Assembly: GCA_016709495.1 (NCBI GenBank) | Contig: JADJMS010000047.1 | Coordinates: forward strand, 62,001-126,000 | Direction of reading: 5' to 3' | DNA: 64,000 nt | Origin: Candidatus Dechloromonas phosphorivorans | GTDB taxonomy: Bacteria > Pseudomonadota > Gammaproteobacteria > Burkholderiales > Rhodocyclaceae | In this document: positions 1 through 8,338 of the stretch, in pieces | How positions within the stretch are numbered: the stretch's first letter is position 1 | Layout of the letters: each line of letters begins with the position of its first letter | Translations under genes and position numbers: made by a program | The notes under the pieces: model-generated | The model's database searches: none | What the model saw: only the letters and a program-made list of their open reading frames with translations | What the model was told of the DNA's origin: nothing

Positions 1-1
1 A

Positions 2-2503
2 GTCTTCCAGCGCACCCAGCGCGCTTACCCTGACCGCTATCAGCTGATGCAACTGCTTGATCCGGCCAGCGGAGAAATTGTGGCCGCCAGTGATAGCCGT
101 GAAAAGGGCAGTCGTTTCAGCAATCGCGATTTACTTGAGCGCGCCAGCGCCCCCGGTATCAGCGAAATGATCGAGCAGTTCGACGGCAAGGAAGGCACAA
201 CACTCGCTATCCTGCGCCAGATCCATGCACCTGATCCCGATGGTTATCCGAACGGTAAACTGGTTGGCATCCTGTTTGCCCTGCTCGAACCAAGCTCATT
301 GCTCGGTGAAAGTGCACAAGTCACCGCGCCCGGCTCAAGCAAGCCTGGCACGACGCTCCTTTTCGACACGGAAGGCAGACTGCTGGCCCAATACACGGCC
401 AATAAGGTCATCGCCGCCGACTACAAGCTGAGTGAGCAGGTTGCCACTGGTTTTGAAGGATCGATGATTGATAAGGACCATCAGGGCAACGAAGCACTTT
501 TCGTTTACCGGCATTTCCCGCTGGCTGGTGCCAAGGGCTGGACCTTGCTGCACACCCAGATCGTTGACGATGCACTGATTCAACTCAAGGATGACACAAG
601 CAGGCTCATCGCCGTTGGCTTGCTGCTAACCTTGCTCGCACTCAGTCTAATCCTGCTCGCCGCGCGACGTCTTACCCGACCCTTGAATACACTGGCCGAC
701 ATTTCACTACGTTTTGGTCAGGGCGATCTCACCATCCGCGCTGTGCTGCCTGAAAAAACCCGCAGCACTGAGCTATTGACGCTGACCAACAGTTTCAATC
801 AGATGGCCGACAACATACAACAATCGCACAACAATCTTGAAAATCAAGTTAACGAAAGAACCGCTGCACTGGCCCATGAACGTGATCTGGTCCATAACTA
901 CCTGAATATTGCCGAAGTCATGCTGGTCGCGCTCGATCAGGCCGGGCGGATCACAATGATCAACCGCAAGGGTGCCGAAATTCTTGGTGCACCGGTAGAA
1001 AGCCTGATCGGCATGGACTGGTTCAGCAACTTTCTGCCAGCGCGTGATCAAAATGCCGTCCACCATGTTTATGATCGCCTGATGTCCGGCAAAGTCGATG
1101 CCATCGGGCGTCACGAAAACAACATCATCAATTCCCGCCAGGAAACACTACTCATCGCCTGGAACAACAGTCTGCTCAAAGACGACAAAGGGAGGATCAT
1201 CGGCACCCTATCCTCCGGCGAAGATGTTACTCAGCGCCGTCTGGCAGAAAACCAATTACAGCGCTATCGCGACCACCTTGAAGAGGTTGTCAACGAACGC
1301 ACCGCTGCCCTGGCCATTGCCAAGGAAATTGCTGAATCGGCCAGCCGTGCCAAAAGCACTTTCCTCGCCAACATGAGCCATGAATTGCGGACGCCAATGA
1401 ATGCAATTATTGGTCTCACTTACCTGCTTTCGCGTCAAAACGTCGATGACACCCAGCGCAATAAATTCGAGAAAATCACCACATCGGCCACCCATCTTTT
1501 ACAACTGCTCAACGACATTCTTGACCTTTCCAAGATCGAAGCCGAAAAACTGACACTGGAAAATACAGATTTTGTTTTGGGTGCAATCTTCAGCAATCTC
1601 TATAGCCTTTCTGCCGAACAGGCAGAAAGGAAAAACCTTCGGCTGACTACCGATGTTCCAGAATATATCGCGTCGCGTCATCTGCTTGGCGACCCGGTTC
1701 GGTTACAACAAATACTCCTTAACCTGGTCAGCAACGCCATCAAATTTACCGAACGCGGTAGCGTGTCGGCGCAAGCACGGTTGGTGCAGGAAAACGCAGC
1801 TGGCTGCGTCATTGAATTCCTGATCAGCGACACCGGCATTGGTATTTCCCCTGAAGCGCAAGGCCGCCTATTCACCGCATTTGAACAGGCCGACGGCTCA
1901 ACTACGCGAAAATATGGAGGCACCGGGCTTGGGCTGACCATAAGCCAACAGCTGGCTCAATTGATGGGCGGCAAAATCAGTGTCAGCAGCGACACTGGCA
2001 CTGGTAGCACCTTCTCCTTCAGCATTCCCTTTGCTTCGTGCGAAAGCACTCATTCACTGAACATCTCCAGCACAAAACAAAATGTGAGCAAACCTGAACA
2101 AGAGTTGATCAGGCGCTTCAAAGGGACTCGCGTTCTGCTTGCCGAGGATGACCTGATAAATCAGGAGGTCGCTCGCGCAATCATTGAAGAACCACTCGGC
2201 TTCATTCTCGATACTGCTGATAACGGGCTGCAAGCTGTCGACATGGTCGCCCGTGAAAAATACGACTTGATCCTGATGGATATGCAAATGCCCGAAATGG
2301 ATGGCGTCACTGCCGCCGGACTGATCCGCACCCAACCCGGTTACGCGCTGACACCGATTCTGGCGATGACCGCCAATGCTTTCGAAGAAGACCGCCGCCT
2401 CTGCATGGCGGTTGGAATGAATGATTTCATTGTCAAACCAGTCGATCCTGACATGCTGTACGCCACCTTGTTACGCTGGCTGGAAAAATCCCGGCTCGAT
2501 TAG
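2..2503 (+). CDS. Hybrid sensor histidine kinase/response regulator (5' partial)
   Basis: The frame is open from the first bases, so the N-terminus lies outside the window; the first internal ATG is at 47. Counting from that ATG: an extracytoplasmic sensing region to about residue 180, a membrane segment at about 185-207, a HAMP linker, a coiled coil, a PAS domain at about 280-395, a HisKA domain with phospho-acceptor His in MSHELRTPMN (about 445), a HATPase domain with N box (NLVSNAIKF) and G boxes (DTGIGI, GGTGLGL) to about 660, and a C-terminal receiver with its Asp in LILMDMQMP (about 745) and the conserved Lys in VKPVD. The build is that of a membrane-bound hybrid kinase that autophosphorylates and relays to its own receiver. 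The ligand is unknown. No output regulator is adjacent; the next gene is bfd after 95 bp. Confidence 0.9.
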   Translation, partial: VFQRTQRAYPDRYQLMQLLDPASGEIVAASDSREKGSRFSNRDLLERASAPGISEMIEQFDGKEGTTLAILRQIHAPDPDGYPNGKLVGILFALLEPSSLLGESAQVTAPGSSKPGTTLLFDTEGRLLAQYTANKVIAADYKLSEQVATGFEGSMIDKDHQGNEALFVYRHFPLAGAKGWTLLHTQIVDDALIQLKDDTSRLIAVGLLLTLLALSLILLAARRLTRPLNTLADISLRFGQGDLTIRAVLPEKTRSTELLTLTNSFNQMADNIQQSHNNLENQVNERTAALAHERDLVHNYLNIAEVMLVALDQAGRITMINRKGAEILGAPVESLIGMDWFSNFLPARDQNAVHHVYDRLMSGKVDAIGRHENNIINSRQETLLIAWNNSLLKDDKGRIIGTLSSGEDVTQRRLAENQLQRYRDHLEEVVNERTAALAIAKEIAESASRAKSTFLANMSHELRTPMNAIIGLTYLLSRQNVDDTQRNKFEKITTSATHLLQLLNDILDLSKIEAEKLTLENTDFVLGAIFSNLYSLSAEQAERKNLRLTTDVPEYIASRHLLGDPVRLQQILLNLVSNAIKFTERGSVSAQARLVQENAAGCVIEFLISDTGIGISPEAQGRLFTAFEQADGSTTRKYGGTGLGLTISQQLAQLMGGKISVSSDTGTGSTFSFSIPFASCESTHSLNISSTKQNVSKPEQELIRRFKGTRVLLAEDDLINQEVARAIIEEPLGFILDTADNGLQAVDMVAREKYDLILMDMQMPEMDGVTAAGLIRTQPGYALTPILAMTANAFEEDRRLCMAVGMNDFIVKPVDPDMLYATLLRWLEKSRLD

Positions 2504-2526
2504 TTTCGCATTTACGCCCGACGTTG

Positions 2527-2585
2527 TTGACAGCAATTCTCATTTATATAAAATAAGAACTGTTCGCATTCTCTCATTGAAAGCA
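2527..2585 (+). promoter_or_regulatory. Promoter with Fur-like boxes upstream of bfd
   Basis: A -35-like TTGACA lies at 2527-2532 and a -10-like TAAAAT at 2549-2554 (16-nt spacer). Two ATTCTC-type half sites (AATTCTCATTT near 2535, ATTCTCTCATT near 2569) overlap and follow it. Their reverse complements, with ATGAGAAT cores, resemble proteobacterial Fur boxes. Iron repression of bfd fits known biology of the gene; the assignment is by eye. Confidence 0.5.
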
Positions 2586-2598
2586 ACGGAGCCAGATA

Positions 2599-2802
2599 AT
2601 GTACGTTTGTGTTTGCCACGCCGTCACCGACCACCAGATTCGTGAAGCCGCTCAAGGTGGCGCCCGCACACTGCGCGATTTACGGCGCGAACTCGGCGTG
2701 ACCAGCGATTGCGGCTTATGTGCCTCCTGCGCGCATAAATGCCTGCGCGAGGCAAACGGAGAACAGTGCAAAACGGGAAAAGCCTTACGCAAAGCAGCCT
2801 GA
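2599..2802 (+). CDS. bfd: Bacterioferritin-associated ferredoxin
   Basis: This 67-residue protein has the Bfd [2Fe-2S] ligand pattern: C4 and C6 in MYVCVCHAVTD, and C38 and C41 in SDCGLCASC, with two more cysteines at 44 and 48. In the family, Bfd passes electrons to bacterioferritin heme so that stored Fe3+ can be reduced and released; it acts in the cytoplasm. The Fur-like promoter just upstream and the neighbouring iron-uptake genes support induction under iron starvation. No bacterioferritin gene is in the window. The start has a GGAGCC ribosome-binding site 7 nt upstream. Confidence 0.9.
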   Translation: MYVCVCHAVTDHQIREAAQGGARTLRDLRRELGVTSDCGLCASCAHKCLREANGEQCKTGKALRKAA

Positions 2803-2827
2803 ATATTTCAATACCAGCAAAAACTAC

Positions 2828-2856
2828 GGGAGCCAATCGGCTCCCGTTTCATTTCT
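2828..2856. terminator. Bidirectional terminator between bfd and the DUF1513 gene
   Basis: An inverted repeat, CGGGAGCC-AATC-GGCTCCCG, is followed by TTTCATTT on the plus strand and by AGTTTTT on the minus strand. It sits between two convergent genes and can serve both. Confidence 0.75.
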
Positions 2857-2872
2857 GCTTTAACGTTGGCCA

Positions 2873-4012
2873 TTATGCCTCGTTGAGCAAAACCCAATGG
2901 TTGTCCAGCGCCATCGGTTTCGGCCAGGCGAGGAAAAGCGGCTTGGCCGTTGGATGCCAGCGCACCAGACCCGGAGCGGTTGAAACCAGCACGCCACCGC
3001 CCGGCTTCGGCCCTGACCAACTGGTCAGCGCGTAAGCTTCCTGCAGTTCGACAACCGGCGTCAGCTGGTCTGGCACTCCCGCCTGCCAGAGTTGGGCTAG
3101 TCCCGCCTGATTGCTGGAGAGCACAAAGCCGCCGTTGTAGGCCGCCGTAATATCACCGGCGTAACCCACCACACCATCATTGGCCCGCGTCGGCACACTC
3201 AGCACCTCGCCATCAAGCACCGCCAGGATCGGCGCAGCAAGCCGTTTAAGTGGATCATCGTGCTCGGCCTGCATGGCAATGCCGAGATAGCGTTTGCCAT
3301 CCATTGGCGAATCACTCCAGGCCAGATGGCGCATGCTCAGGCGCTTGTCGTCCAGTTGCCATCGTTGCAACAAGCGTCCGGTTTTGCCATCCAGCTTGAC
3401 CAGGGAAGAATCCATGCGGTGCAGGTCAAATTTCTTGTCGCTGGCAGTACGCGGAACACCACCGTTGGCAACGATGAGATGACCGTTCTGATCGAGCACC
3501 AACTGATGCGGGTCAATGCCATGCGACTCCCATTCGTCCAGCTTGCGCAGGCTAAGGCGGTCAAGTACACCGATCTTGCCACGCCCGGTTTTGGTCTCGG
3601 TTTCCGTGGTGTAAATGACGTCTGCCGTTTGTGCCAGTACCGCGTGACCATTCAGGCTGTTGCCGGAACCTTCATTGCTCAGGCTGATCTGCTGCATGAT
3701 CTTGCCATTCCCGTCACAACGCAGCATCCAGGTGCCGGGACGAACACCGATCACCAGCAAGCCACCATCCGCCTCGGCAAGCAAACCATGTGGACGGGTT
3801 GGCAGAGGCAATTCGTAACGAATGGCCAGTTTTTTGGTATCCCAATCAGCCGCTAGAACGCCGGCCTGGTAAGTATCGCCGGCATTCGGGCCGCGCCAAG
3901 CTGCACCAATCAAAGCGGTTTGAGGAACGGTTGCCGCTGGCGTCAGCGCAAATCCAAGTTTTGGCAGGCCACTCAGGGCAGCAAGCGAAAGGCAAAAATG
4001 ACGACGATTCAT
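2873..4012 (-). CDS. DUF1513 family exported protein
   Basis: This 379-residue protein starts with an arginine-pair signal peptide (MNRRHFCLSLAALSG) that could be Tat- or Sec-type. The rest reads as a repeated beta-propeller-like protein, with phrases such as PTRPHGLLAEADGGLLVIG and GIDPHQLVLDQNGHLIVANG typical of the DUF1513 family (PF07433). In other proteobacteria this family lies beside imelysin/EfeO-type iron genes; its biochemical role is not established. Here it lies between bfd and a siderophore receptor, which fits a role in periplasmic iron handling (inference). The 78-bp gap to the upstream receptor gene contains a copy of the dispersed GTTRCGGTCRAC repeat. Confidence 0.75.
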   Translation of the reverse strand: MNRRHFCLSLAALSGLPKLGFALTPAATVPQTALIGAAWRGPNAGDTYQAGVLAADWDTKKLAIRYELPLPTRPHGLLAEADGGLLVIGVRPGTWMLRCDGNGKIMQQISLSNEGSGNSLNGHAVLAQTADVIYTTETETKTGRGKIGVLDRLSLRKLDEWESHGIDPHQLVLDQNGHLIVANGGVPRTASDKKFDLHRMDSSLVKLDGKTGRLLQRWQLDDKRLSMRHLAWSDSPMDGKRYLGIAMQAEHDDPLKRLAAPILAVLDGEVLSVPTRANDGVVGYAGDITAAYNGGFVLSSNQAGLAQLWQAGVPDQLTPVVELQEAYALTSWSGPKPGGGVLVSTAPGLVRWHPTAKPLFLAWPKPMALDNHWVLLNEA

Positions 4013-4028
4013 TTCAAATTTCCGAAAG

Positions 4029-4063
4029 TGTTGCGGTCGACGGCGAAAATGAGCTAAAAATTT
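4029..4063 (+). repeat. Dispersed uptake-signal-like repeat, copy 1 (intergenic)
   Basis: Core TGTTGCGGTCGAC at 4029-4041, then A/T tracts GAAAAT and TAAAAATTT. It lies between the DUF1513 gene and the siderophore receptor. Confidence 0.8.
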
Positions 4064-4090
4064 CCTCGCCGACCAAATTAATTTACTGAA

Positions 4091-6304
4091 TCAGAACTTG
4101 TATTCCGTACTCAGGATGACGCGCCGCGCCTGACCCGGCACGGTGAAGCCACCGTTGTCGTAGAGCGCGTCGTAATACAGTTTGTCGAACAGGTTCTGGA
4201 CGTTCAGCTTGACCGAGTATTTCGGCTGCTCGTAAGCCACCATCGCATCCCAACGCGTATAGGACGGCACATAGTTCGGATTGAACGCTGCCGTGCCGGT
4301 TGGTGCGCCACCATAGCGCTTGCTCTTGAATTCGGCACCACCACCAATCTTGAAGCCCATCGGCAACTGGTAGGTCGTCCAGATATTGAAGGTTTGCTTT
4401 GGCGTATTGCGTGCTTCCTGGCCAATGAAATTCTTGTTGCCGCCAACCGGGGCCACTTCAAGAATTTCGCTATTGATGAAGGAAATTCCGCTAAAAACCT
4501 CCCATTTATCGGTAATACGACCGGCCAGTTCCAGTTCCAGGCCATTCGACTCACGTTTCTTGGTCAGAATCGATGACGTCGATTCCAGATCGGTATTGCG
4601 CTCCCAATCCTTGACCGCGTGATAGACCGCCGTACGGAAAGCCAGATCGCCATCGAGCAACAGAAATTTCGCGCCCAACTCAGTTACCTTCGAGCGCTCA
4701 GCCGGGTACTGGCTGCCGGAAAGCTGGTAGAGATCAGCCGTCGGGCTGAAGGAATCGCTCCAGCCCAGGTAGTAATGCTGAGCTGCCGAAGGCTGCCATG
4801 AAAGGCCGGTGCGGTAACTGTTTTCACCAAAATTGCCGCTGAAGCTGGTTACTGCCGTGCCAGCTACCGTCTTGTAGTCGGAACGCATTTCGTCTCGACG
4901 AACGCCGACGGTCAACTTCCAATCGGGCACAAATTCGAGTGCATCCTGCACGTAAGCGCTGTAGGTATCGCCATCATAGGTATTCGGCGTTCCCGAGTAA
5001 TGACCTGACTTATAGAGCGGCTTGGTCGCCGTTCCCAGATTGGTCAGTCCCCAACGCTTCGAGCCCTCTTTCAGATATTCGACCCCGGTCACCAATTCGT
5101 TCTTCATGCCGAAAACAGTAAAAGCGGTATTGAAATCACTTTGCACGACGAAATTATCAGTATCAAATTCGCGGGTTTTGGCCTGGCTGGCCAGACTATT
5201 GGCCGTCGGCGCACCACCCTGCGGCGCAACCGCCCAGTAGGAGCGCTTGTAATTGGCGGCGCGAACAGCGGTTCGCCATTGCGTGTCTGGCGCAATCCGG
5301 AACAGGTAGTTCAGGGTCGAAATATTGGTTTCACTCTCGTCAAAATTACCGCTGACGCCCCAATAAGCCTTGCTGTCGCCGTACTTGCTCTCCGGTTTGA
5401 GCGCGGCGGCATTGAACGGCACGCCGTAATCCATGCGGTCGTTGGTTTGCACCCAGAGATGGCTGAAGGTGACTTCATGAGCCGTGCCCAGGCCAAATGC
5501 AACGCTGGGCGCAAAGCCCTGGCGATGAACCTCCGGCGTTGGCCCGGTCACCGGATTGGAGCGCACGCTGTCTTCATCGCGGCTCATCATGTTGATACGA
5601 ATCGCGGCACTTTCACCAAGGCGCTGATTGAAATCCGCCTTCGCCTCAAAATAGCCATCCGTACCGACCCCAACGCCGGCCTTGTTGATGCCGTAGAGCA
5701 TCGGCGTTTTACTGACCTGATTGATGACGCCACCCGCCTGGCCACGGCCAAACAACATGGCTGCCGCACCGCGCAGCACATCAACCTGCTCCAGATTGAA
5801 CAACTCGCGGTTGTACTGCGCGGTATCGCGAATGCCATCCAGATAAATGTCGCCAAAGGTATAGAAGCCGCGCAACATCATGTTGTCGCCTGAGCGACCG
5901 CCTTCAGCCGCATTGAAGGACAGGCCGGAGACGTTGCGCAGCGCCTCGCGCAGGGAATTGGCTTCCTGCTCTTCGATCAGCGAACGGGTGATGGTGGTAA
6001 TCGCCTGTGGCACATCGTGCGGATCCTGCACCACTTTGCCAACCCGGGTTTTGGTGGCGCGCAGACCATCCTGCTGTTCGGCATTGGCTTTGACTGTGAC
6101 GGCCGGCAAGGTTTGTTCATCAACCGCCGAGGCGTCTGCAGCAGCAAGAAAACCGGCAACGATAACCAAGCCCAGCGGCAATCCCTTACCCGCCTCACGC
6201 CTTACATTTGTTCTATGGATTTTTTCACAAGCAACCCCCGTTTCAAGTCTGATTAGTGGCTGGCTGGCATTACGGTTGGTTTGGCGAACGTCACACATTC
6301 GCAA
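4091..6304 (-). CDS. TonB-dependent siderophore receptor
   Basis: This 737-residue outer-membrane receptor has a long N-terminus, a hydrophobic stretch near residues 43-60 (LPLGLVIVAGFLAAADASA) acting as signal peptide, and a mature start with a TonB-box-like TLPAVTVKA. A plug domain (DVPQAITTITR, LRNVSGLSFNAAEGG, FYTFGDIYLDGIRDTAQYNRE, LRGAAAMLFGRGQAGGVINQVSK) is followed by a 22-strand barrel ending in the expected aromatic residue (STEYKF). The plug resembles catecholate/hydroxamate siderophore receptors of the Fiu/FhuE type. The long N-terminus suggests the true start may be internal (an ATG-like or GTG codon nearer the hydrophobic stretch). A strong Fur-like box lies upstream at 6418-6435. 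The substrate cannot be told from sequence. Confidence 0.88.
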   Translation of the reverse strand: MRMCDVRQTNRNASQPLIRLETGVACEKIHRTNVRREAGKGLPLGLVIVAGFLAAADASAVDEQTLPAVTVKANAEQQDGLRATKTRVGKVVQDPHDVPQAITTITRSLIEEQEANSLREALRNVSGLSFNAAEGGRSGDNMMLRGFYTFGDIYLDGIRDTAQYNRELFNLEQVDVLRGAAAMLFGRGQAGGVINQVSKTPMLYGINKAGVGVGTDGYFEAKADFNQRLGESAAIRINMMSRDEDSVRSNPVTGPTPEVHRQGFAPSVAFGLGTAHEVTFSHLWVQTNDRMDYGVPFNAAALKPESKYGDSKAYWGVSGNFDESETNISTLNYLFRIAPDTQWRTAVRAANYKRSYWAVAPQGGAPTANSLASQAKTREFDTDNFVVQSDFNTAFTVFGMKNELVTGVEYLKEGSKRWGLTNLGTATKPLYKSGHYSGTPNTYDGDTYSAYVQDALEFVPDWKLTVGVRRDEMRSDYKTVAGTAVTSFSGNFGENSYRTGLSWQPSAAQHYYLGWSDSFSPTADLYQLSGSQYPAERSKVTELGAKFLLLDGDLAFRTAVYHAVKDWERNTDLESTSSILTKKRESNGLELELAGRITDKWEVFSGISFINSEILEVAPVGGNKNFIGQEARNTPKQTFNIWTTYQLPMGFKIGGGAEFKSKRYGGAPTGTAAFNPNYVPSYTRWDAMVAYEQPKYSVKLNVQNLFDKLYYDALYDNGGFTVPGQARRVILSTEYKF

Positions 6305-6417
6305 TGAACATCAATTTAATGATGCTCAAAGACAGACCAGCCTTTAAAACACAGCACATCCAAACGTTTTATTAAGTCGATGGCTGGCAAAAAAGCGGCT
6401 GGCTAGTCAATCAATGC

Positions 6418-6435
6418 AAATGAGAATTTATCTCA
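6418..6435 (-). promoter_or_regulatory. Fur-like box upstream of the siderophore receptor
   Basis: AAATGAGAATTTATCTCA contains the ATGAGAAT core followed by a partial inverted ATCTCA. It lies in the divergent region between the receptor (minus) and the small Fur-flanked frames (plus). Iron-dependent repression is inferred. Confidence 0.6.
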
Positions 6436-6545
6436 ACAAGAAAATACAGTCAAGCGTATTGCGAACTGTTTGCATTAAGCCGATGCGGCAAGAAACCCAT
6501 TAAATGGGAATAATTCCTATTGACGCGTCAGTTTCAACTCAATAG

Positions 6546-6563
6546 GATGCGAATTATTCTCAA
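6546..6563 (+). promoter_or_regulatory. Fur-like box upstream of two small frames
   Basis: GATGCGAATTATTCTCAA reads on the minus strand as TTGAGAATAATTCGCATC, close to the common proteobacterial Fur site. It ends 14 bp before the ATG at 6577. Confidence 0.6.
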
Positions 6564-6576
6564 CAAAAGGATAGCC

Positions 6577-6648
6577 ATGAAATCTCTGCTACTGAATATT
6601 TCAATCGCTGCAACACTGCTCTGGCTGACTCTGCCAGCACCGGTCTAG
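6577..6648 (+). CDS. Short hydrophobic peptide, 23 aa
   Basis: The frame encodes MKSLLLNISIAATLLWLTLP plus three residues and a stop. It has an AAAGG ribosome-binding site 7 nt upstream and directly follows a Fur-like box. It looks like a lone signal peptide or membrane segment. It may be a real iron-regulated small protein or the start of a gene whose body has been lost; the next frame begins 2 bp later in another register. Confidence 0.35.
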   Translation: MKSLLLNISIAATLLWLTLPAPV

Positions 6649-6650
6649 CC

Positions 6651-6836
6651 ATGCTGGCCAGCGAACTTTGGGCCGGCGCCCTTAGCCTGTTGCTGATTCA
6701 TCACGAAAGCGGTTGCCCGCATTCCGCCTTGAATGCAGCGCTCATTCTCGACCGACTGTGCGAATCAGACGAACTGGATGATGAAACCCGCCAACTGTGC
6801 GAGCGAGCCAGCAGCCGTCTGCTTCATTGCCACTAA
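6651..6836 (+). CDS. Small hypothetical protein in the iron block
   Basis: This 61-residue frame begins MLASELWAGALSLLLIHHES and contains His and Cys residues (HHESGCPH, QLCERA, LLHCH) that could bind metal. It follows the 23-residue peptide after 2 bp and precedes the DUF2325 remnant by 59 bp, so all three could be one iron-controlled transcript. I do not recognise the family. In related iron clusters a small protein often precedes the DUF2325 gene, which makes a real gene plausible. Confidence 0.5.
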   Translation: MLASELWAGALSLLLIHHESGCPHSALNAALILDRLCESDELDDETRQLCERASSRLLHCH

Positions 6837-6895
6837 ACCATTATTGCCAGCCAACCAGCTCATCGGCCAGCCAGCGACTTTTCAGGAGTCCAAGC

Positions 6896-7444
6896 ATGTC
6901 CGATCACCCCTTTCACGTTGTCGGAGGCAGCTTTCCTGTCCTTCTTAAACACCCGCCGCGCCAATTCAAGGCTCACGGCGACGCAAGTTATGGGAAATCC
7001 CCCGTAAATTTCATTGCCCAGTAATTGATATCTGCTTTGAATTAGATCAGTTGCGCGGCCTGATGGCCAAAGCCAAGCATTTCCCACGGGAGAGGACCGA
7101 TTTCGTGCTCCAAACCAGCGCCGTTGGCGCCTGTGAAAGCGTGGGACGCCAATCTGAGTGCTCAGCTCAACACCCTGCGCGAAATATTGCCCGACCTCAA
7201 AGATCGTCAAGCACTGGCGCGTCGGGCCAATGATGCCGAAGCACCAGCCAACCTCTCCGGCAAGTGCATTCTCTGCGTTGGCGGGCGCTCGGGCGCGGTG
7301 GATGCTTACCGGCGGGAAGTGGAGCAGCGCGGCGGCAAACAATGCCTTTTCATCAAGAGCAGTGGCGTTTCCAGCTTTGGTCGCATCGTCAGCGCCGCTT
7401 GTGTCCCGGTAGAAGCCACTTCAACAACAGGGACAAGTTGTTGA
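6896..7444 (+). pseudogene. DUF2325 gene remnant with internal deletions and frameshifts
   Basis: Three pieces in different frames match successive parts of a DUF2325 protein: MSDHPFHVVGGSFPVLLKHP from 6896; RKLWEIPRKFHCPVIDICFE through TSAVGACES from 6982; and WDANLSAQLNTLREILPDLK through GKCILCVGGRSGAVDAYRRE from about 7140. Full-length relatives are roughly 400 residues; about 180 codons remain. The segment that should lie between REVEQRGG and KQCLFIKSSGVSSFG, including the second Cys-containing motif, is gone. The family is of unknown function but recurs beside TonB/ExbB/hemP genes in Rhodocyclales-type genomes (from memory, not checked). The lesions are too many for sequencing error. Confidence 0.7.
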
Positions 7445-7491
7445 CAGTGATTCTCAATTGTCTAATAATGCGACCCATTCTCGTTTGCATT
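7441..7491 (+). promoter_or_regulatory. Sigma70-type promoter with Fur-like boxes for hemP-tonB
   Basis: TTGACA at 7441-7446 and TAATAA at 7463-7468 are 16 nt apart. TGATTCTCAATTG overlaps the spacer, and CATTCTCGTTTGCATT at 7476-7491 (reverse complement AATGCAAACGAGAATG) is a good Fur-box half pair. The -35 hexamer overlaps the stop codon of the DUF2325 remnant. Confidence 0.6.
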
Positions 7492-7501
7492 TGGATTCAT
7501 C

Positions 7502-7678
7502 ATGGAAACCCAGGCTAAGCCCCCTCTCTCCACCACACCCACCGACAGCAATGTTGCTCGACCACGCATCGGGAGTGAGGAAATTCTGCGCGGCAACACC
7601 ACCGTAGAGATCGAGCACGCCGGCCAGCGCTACCTGTTGCGCGTCACGCGTGAAAACAAGTTGATCCTGACCAAATAA
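7502..7678 (+). CDS. hemP: Hemin uptake protein HemP
   Basis: A 58-residue protein ending EHAGQRYLLRVTRENKLILTK, the conserved C-terminus of the HemP family, preceded by SEEILRG. HemP proteins are small iron-regulated proteins found beside heme and siderophore uptake genes; in some rhizobia and Burkholderia they act as activators of heme receptor expression. Here it leads the tonB-exbB-exbD operon, 16 bp before tonB, and follows a strong promoter with Fur-like sites. The N-terminal 20 residues are Pro/Thr-rich and look unstructured. Confidence 0.85.
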   Translation: METQAKPPLSTTPTDSNVARPRIGSEEILRGNTTVEIEHAGQRYLLRVTRENKLILTK

Positions 7679-7694
7679 CGTCAATCTTGCAGCC

Positions 7695-8336
7695 ATGAGT
7701 TACGCCCTCTCCCGTCCATCCTCCAGCCAGCGCAGCGGTTTGCTCGCTGTCGTCATCGGCCTCCATGTCGGGGTTTTTCTGCTGATCCTGGCAACTAAAA
7801 CCGTTGTCCCGCAGATCATGGAAATGCCGCTGATCGTTGATCTTCTGCAAGCCGCGCCGATTGAAAAACCGCCAGTAGCCAAGCCCTTGCCAATGGTCAA
7901 GCCGCAACCAGTCAAGCCGCAAAAAACCCCGGCACCGCAGACGCCGACACCACAGATCGAAGCCACGCAAAGTAGCCTGCCAGCCCCTGCCGCACCGGTT
8001 GCTGCTCCTGCAGAAATCAAGCCCGCCCCACCGGCACCGCCAGCCGAGCCCTTTGTTCAGCCGCGCTTCGATGCCAATTATCTGAAGAATCCAGCTCCTA
8101 ATTACCCGCCGCTTTCACGGCGCATGGGTGAAGAAGGCAAGGTCATCCTGCGTGTTTTGGTCAATCCCCAAGGCGCTGCAGATAGTGTTGAAGTCAAAAC
8201 CTCCTCCGGCAGCCAGCGTCTCGACGATGCGGCGGTCAACACCGTAAAACTCTGGAAATTCATCCCGGCCAAGCGTGGCGAAACCGCCGTGCAAAGCGCC
8301 GTTCTGGTCCCCATTATTTTTAAATTGGAGCAATAA
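7695..8336 (+). CDS. tonB: Energy transducer TonB
   Basis: This 213-residue protein has a membrane anchor at about residues 14-36, a Pro/Lys-rich periplasmic spacer (KPPVAKPLPMVKPQPVKPQ and following) to about 115, and a C-terminal TonB domain with YPPLSRRMGEEGKVILRVLV and AVNTVKLWKFIPAKRG. It carries proton-motive energy from ExbB/ExbD to outer-membrane receptors; two receptors flank it in this window. The stop is 2 bp before exbB. A degenerate match to the dispersed repeat core at 8228-8240 falls on conserved TonB coding sequence and is probably coincidence. Confidence 0.95.
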   Translation: MSYALSRPSSSQRSGLLAVVIGLHVGVFLLILATKTVVPQIMEMPLIVDLLQAAPIEKPPVAKPLPMVKPQPVKPQKTPAPQTPTPQIEATQSSLPAPAAPVAAPAEIKPAPPAPPAEPFVQPRFDANYLKNPAPNYPPLSRRMGEEGKVILRVLVNPQGAADSVEVKTSSGSQRLDDAAVNTVKLWKFIPAKRGETAVQSAVLVPIIFKLEQ

Positions 8337-8338
8337 GC

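Noticed and set aside
4908..4940. ACGGTCAAC followed by CGGGCACAAATT in the siderophore receptor
   Set aside because: Only the last 9 core bases match, and they encode a typical barrel strand (KLTVGVR); about two such 9-base hits are expected by chance.
8228..8240. TGCGGCGGTCAAC in tonB
   Set aside because: 11 of 13 core bases match but they fall on a conserved TonB motif (DDAAVNTVKLWKF), so coding constraint explains it.
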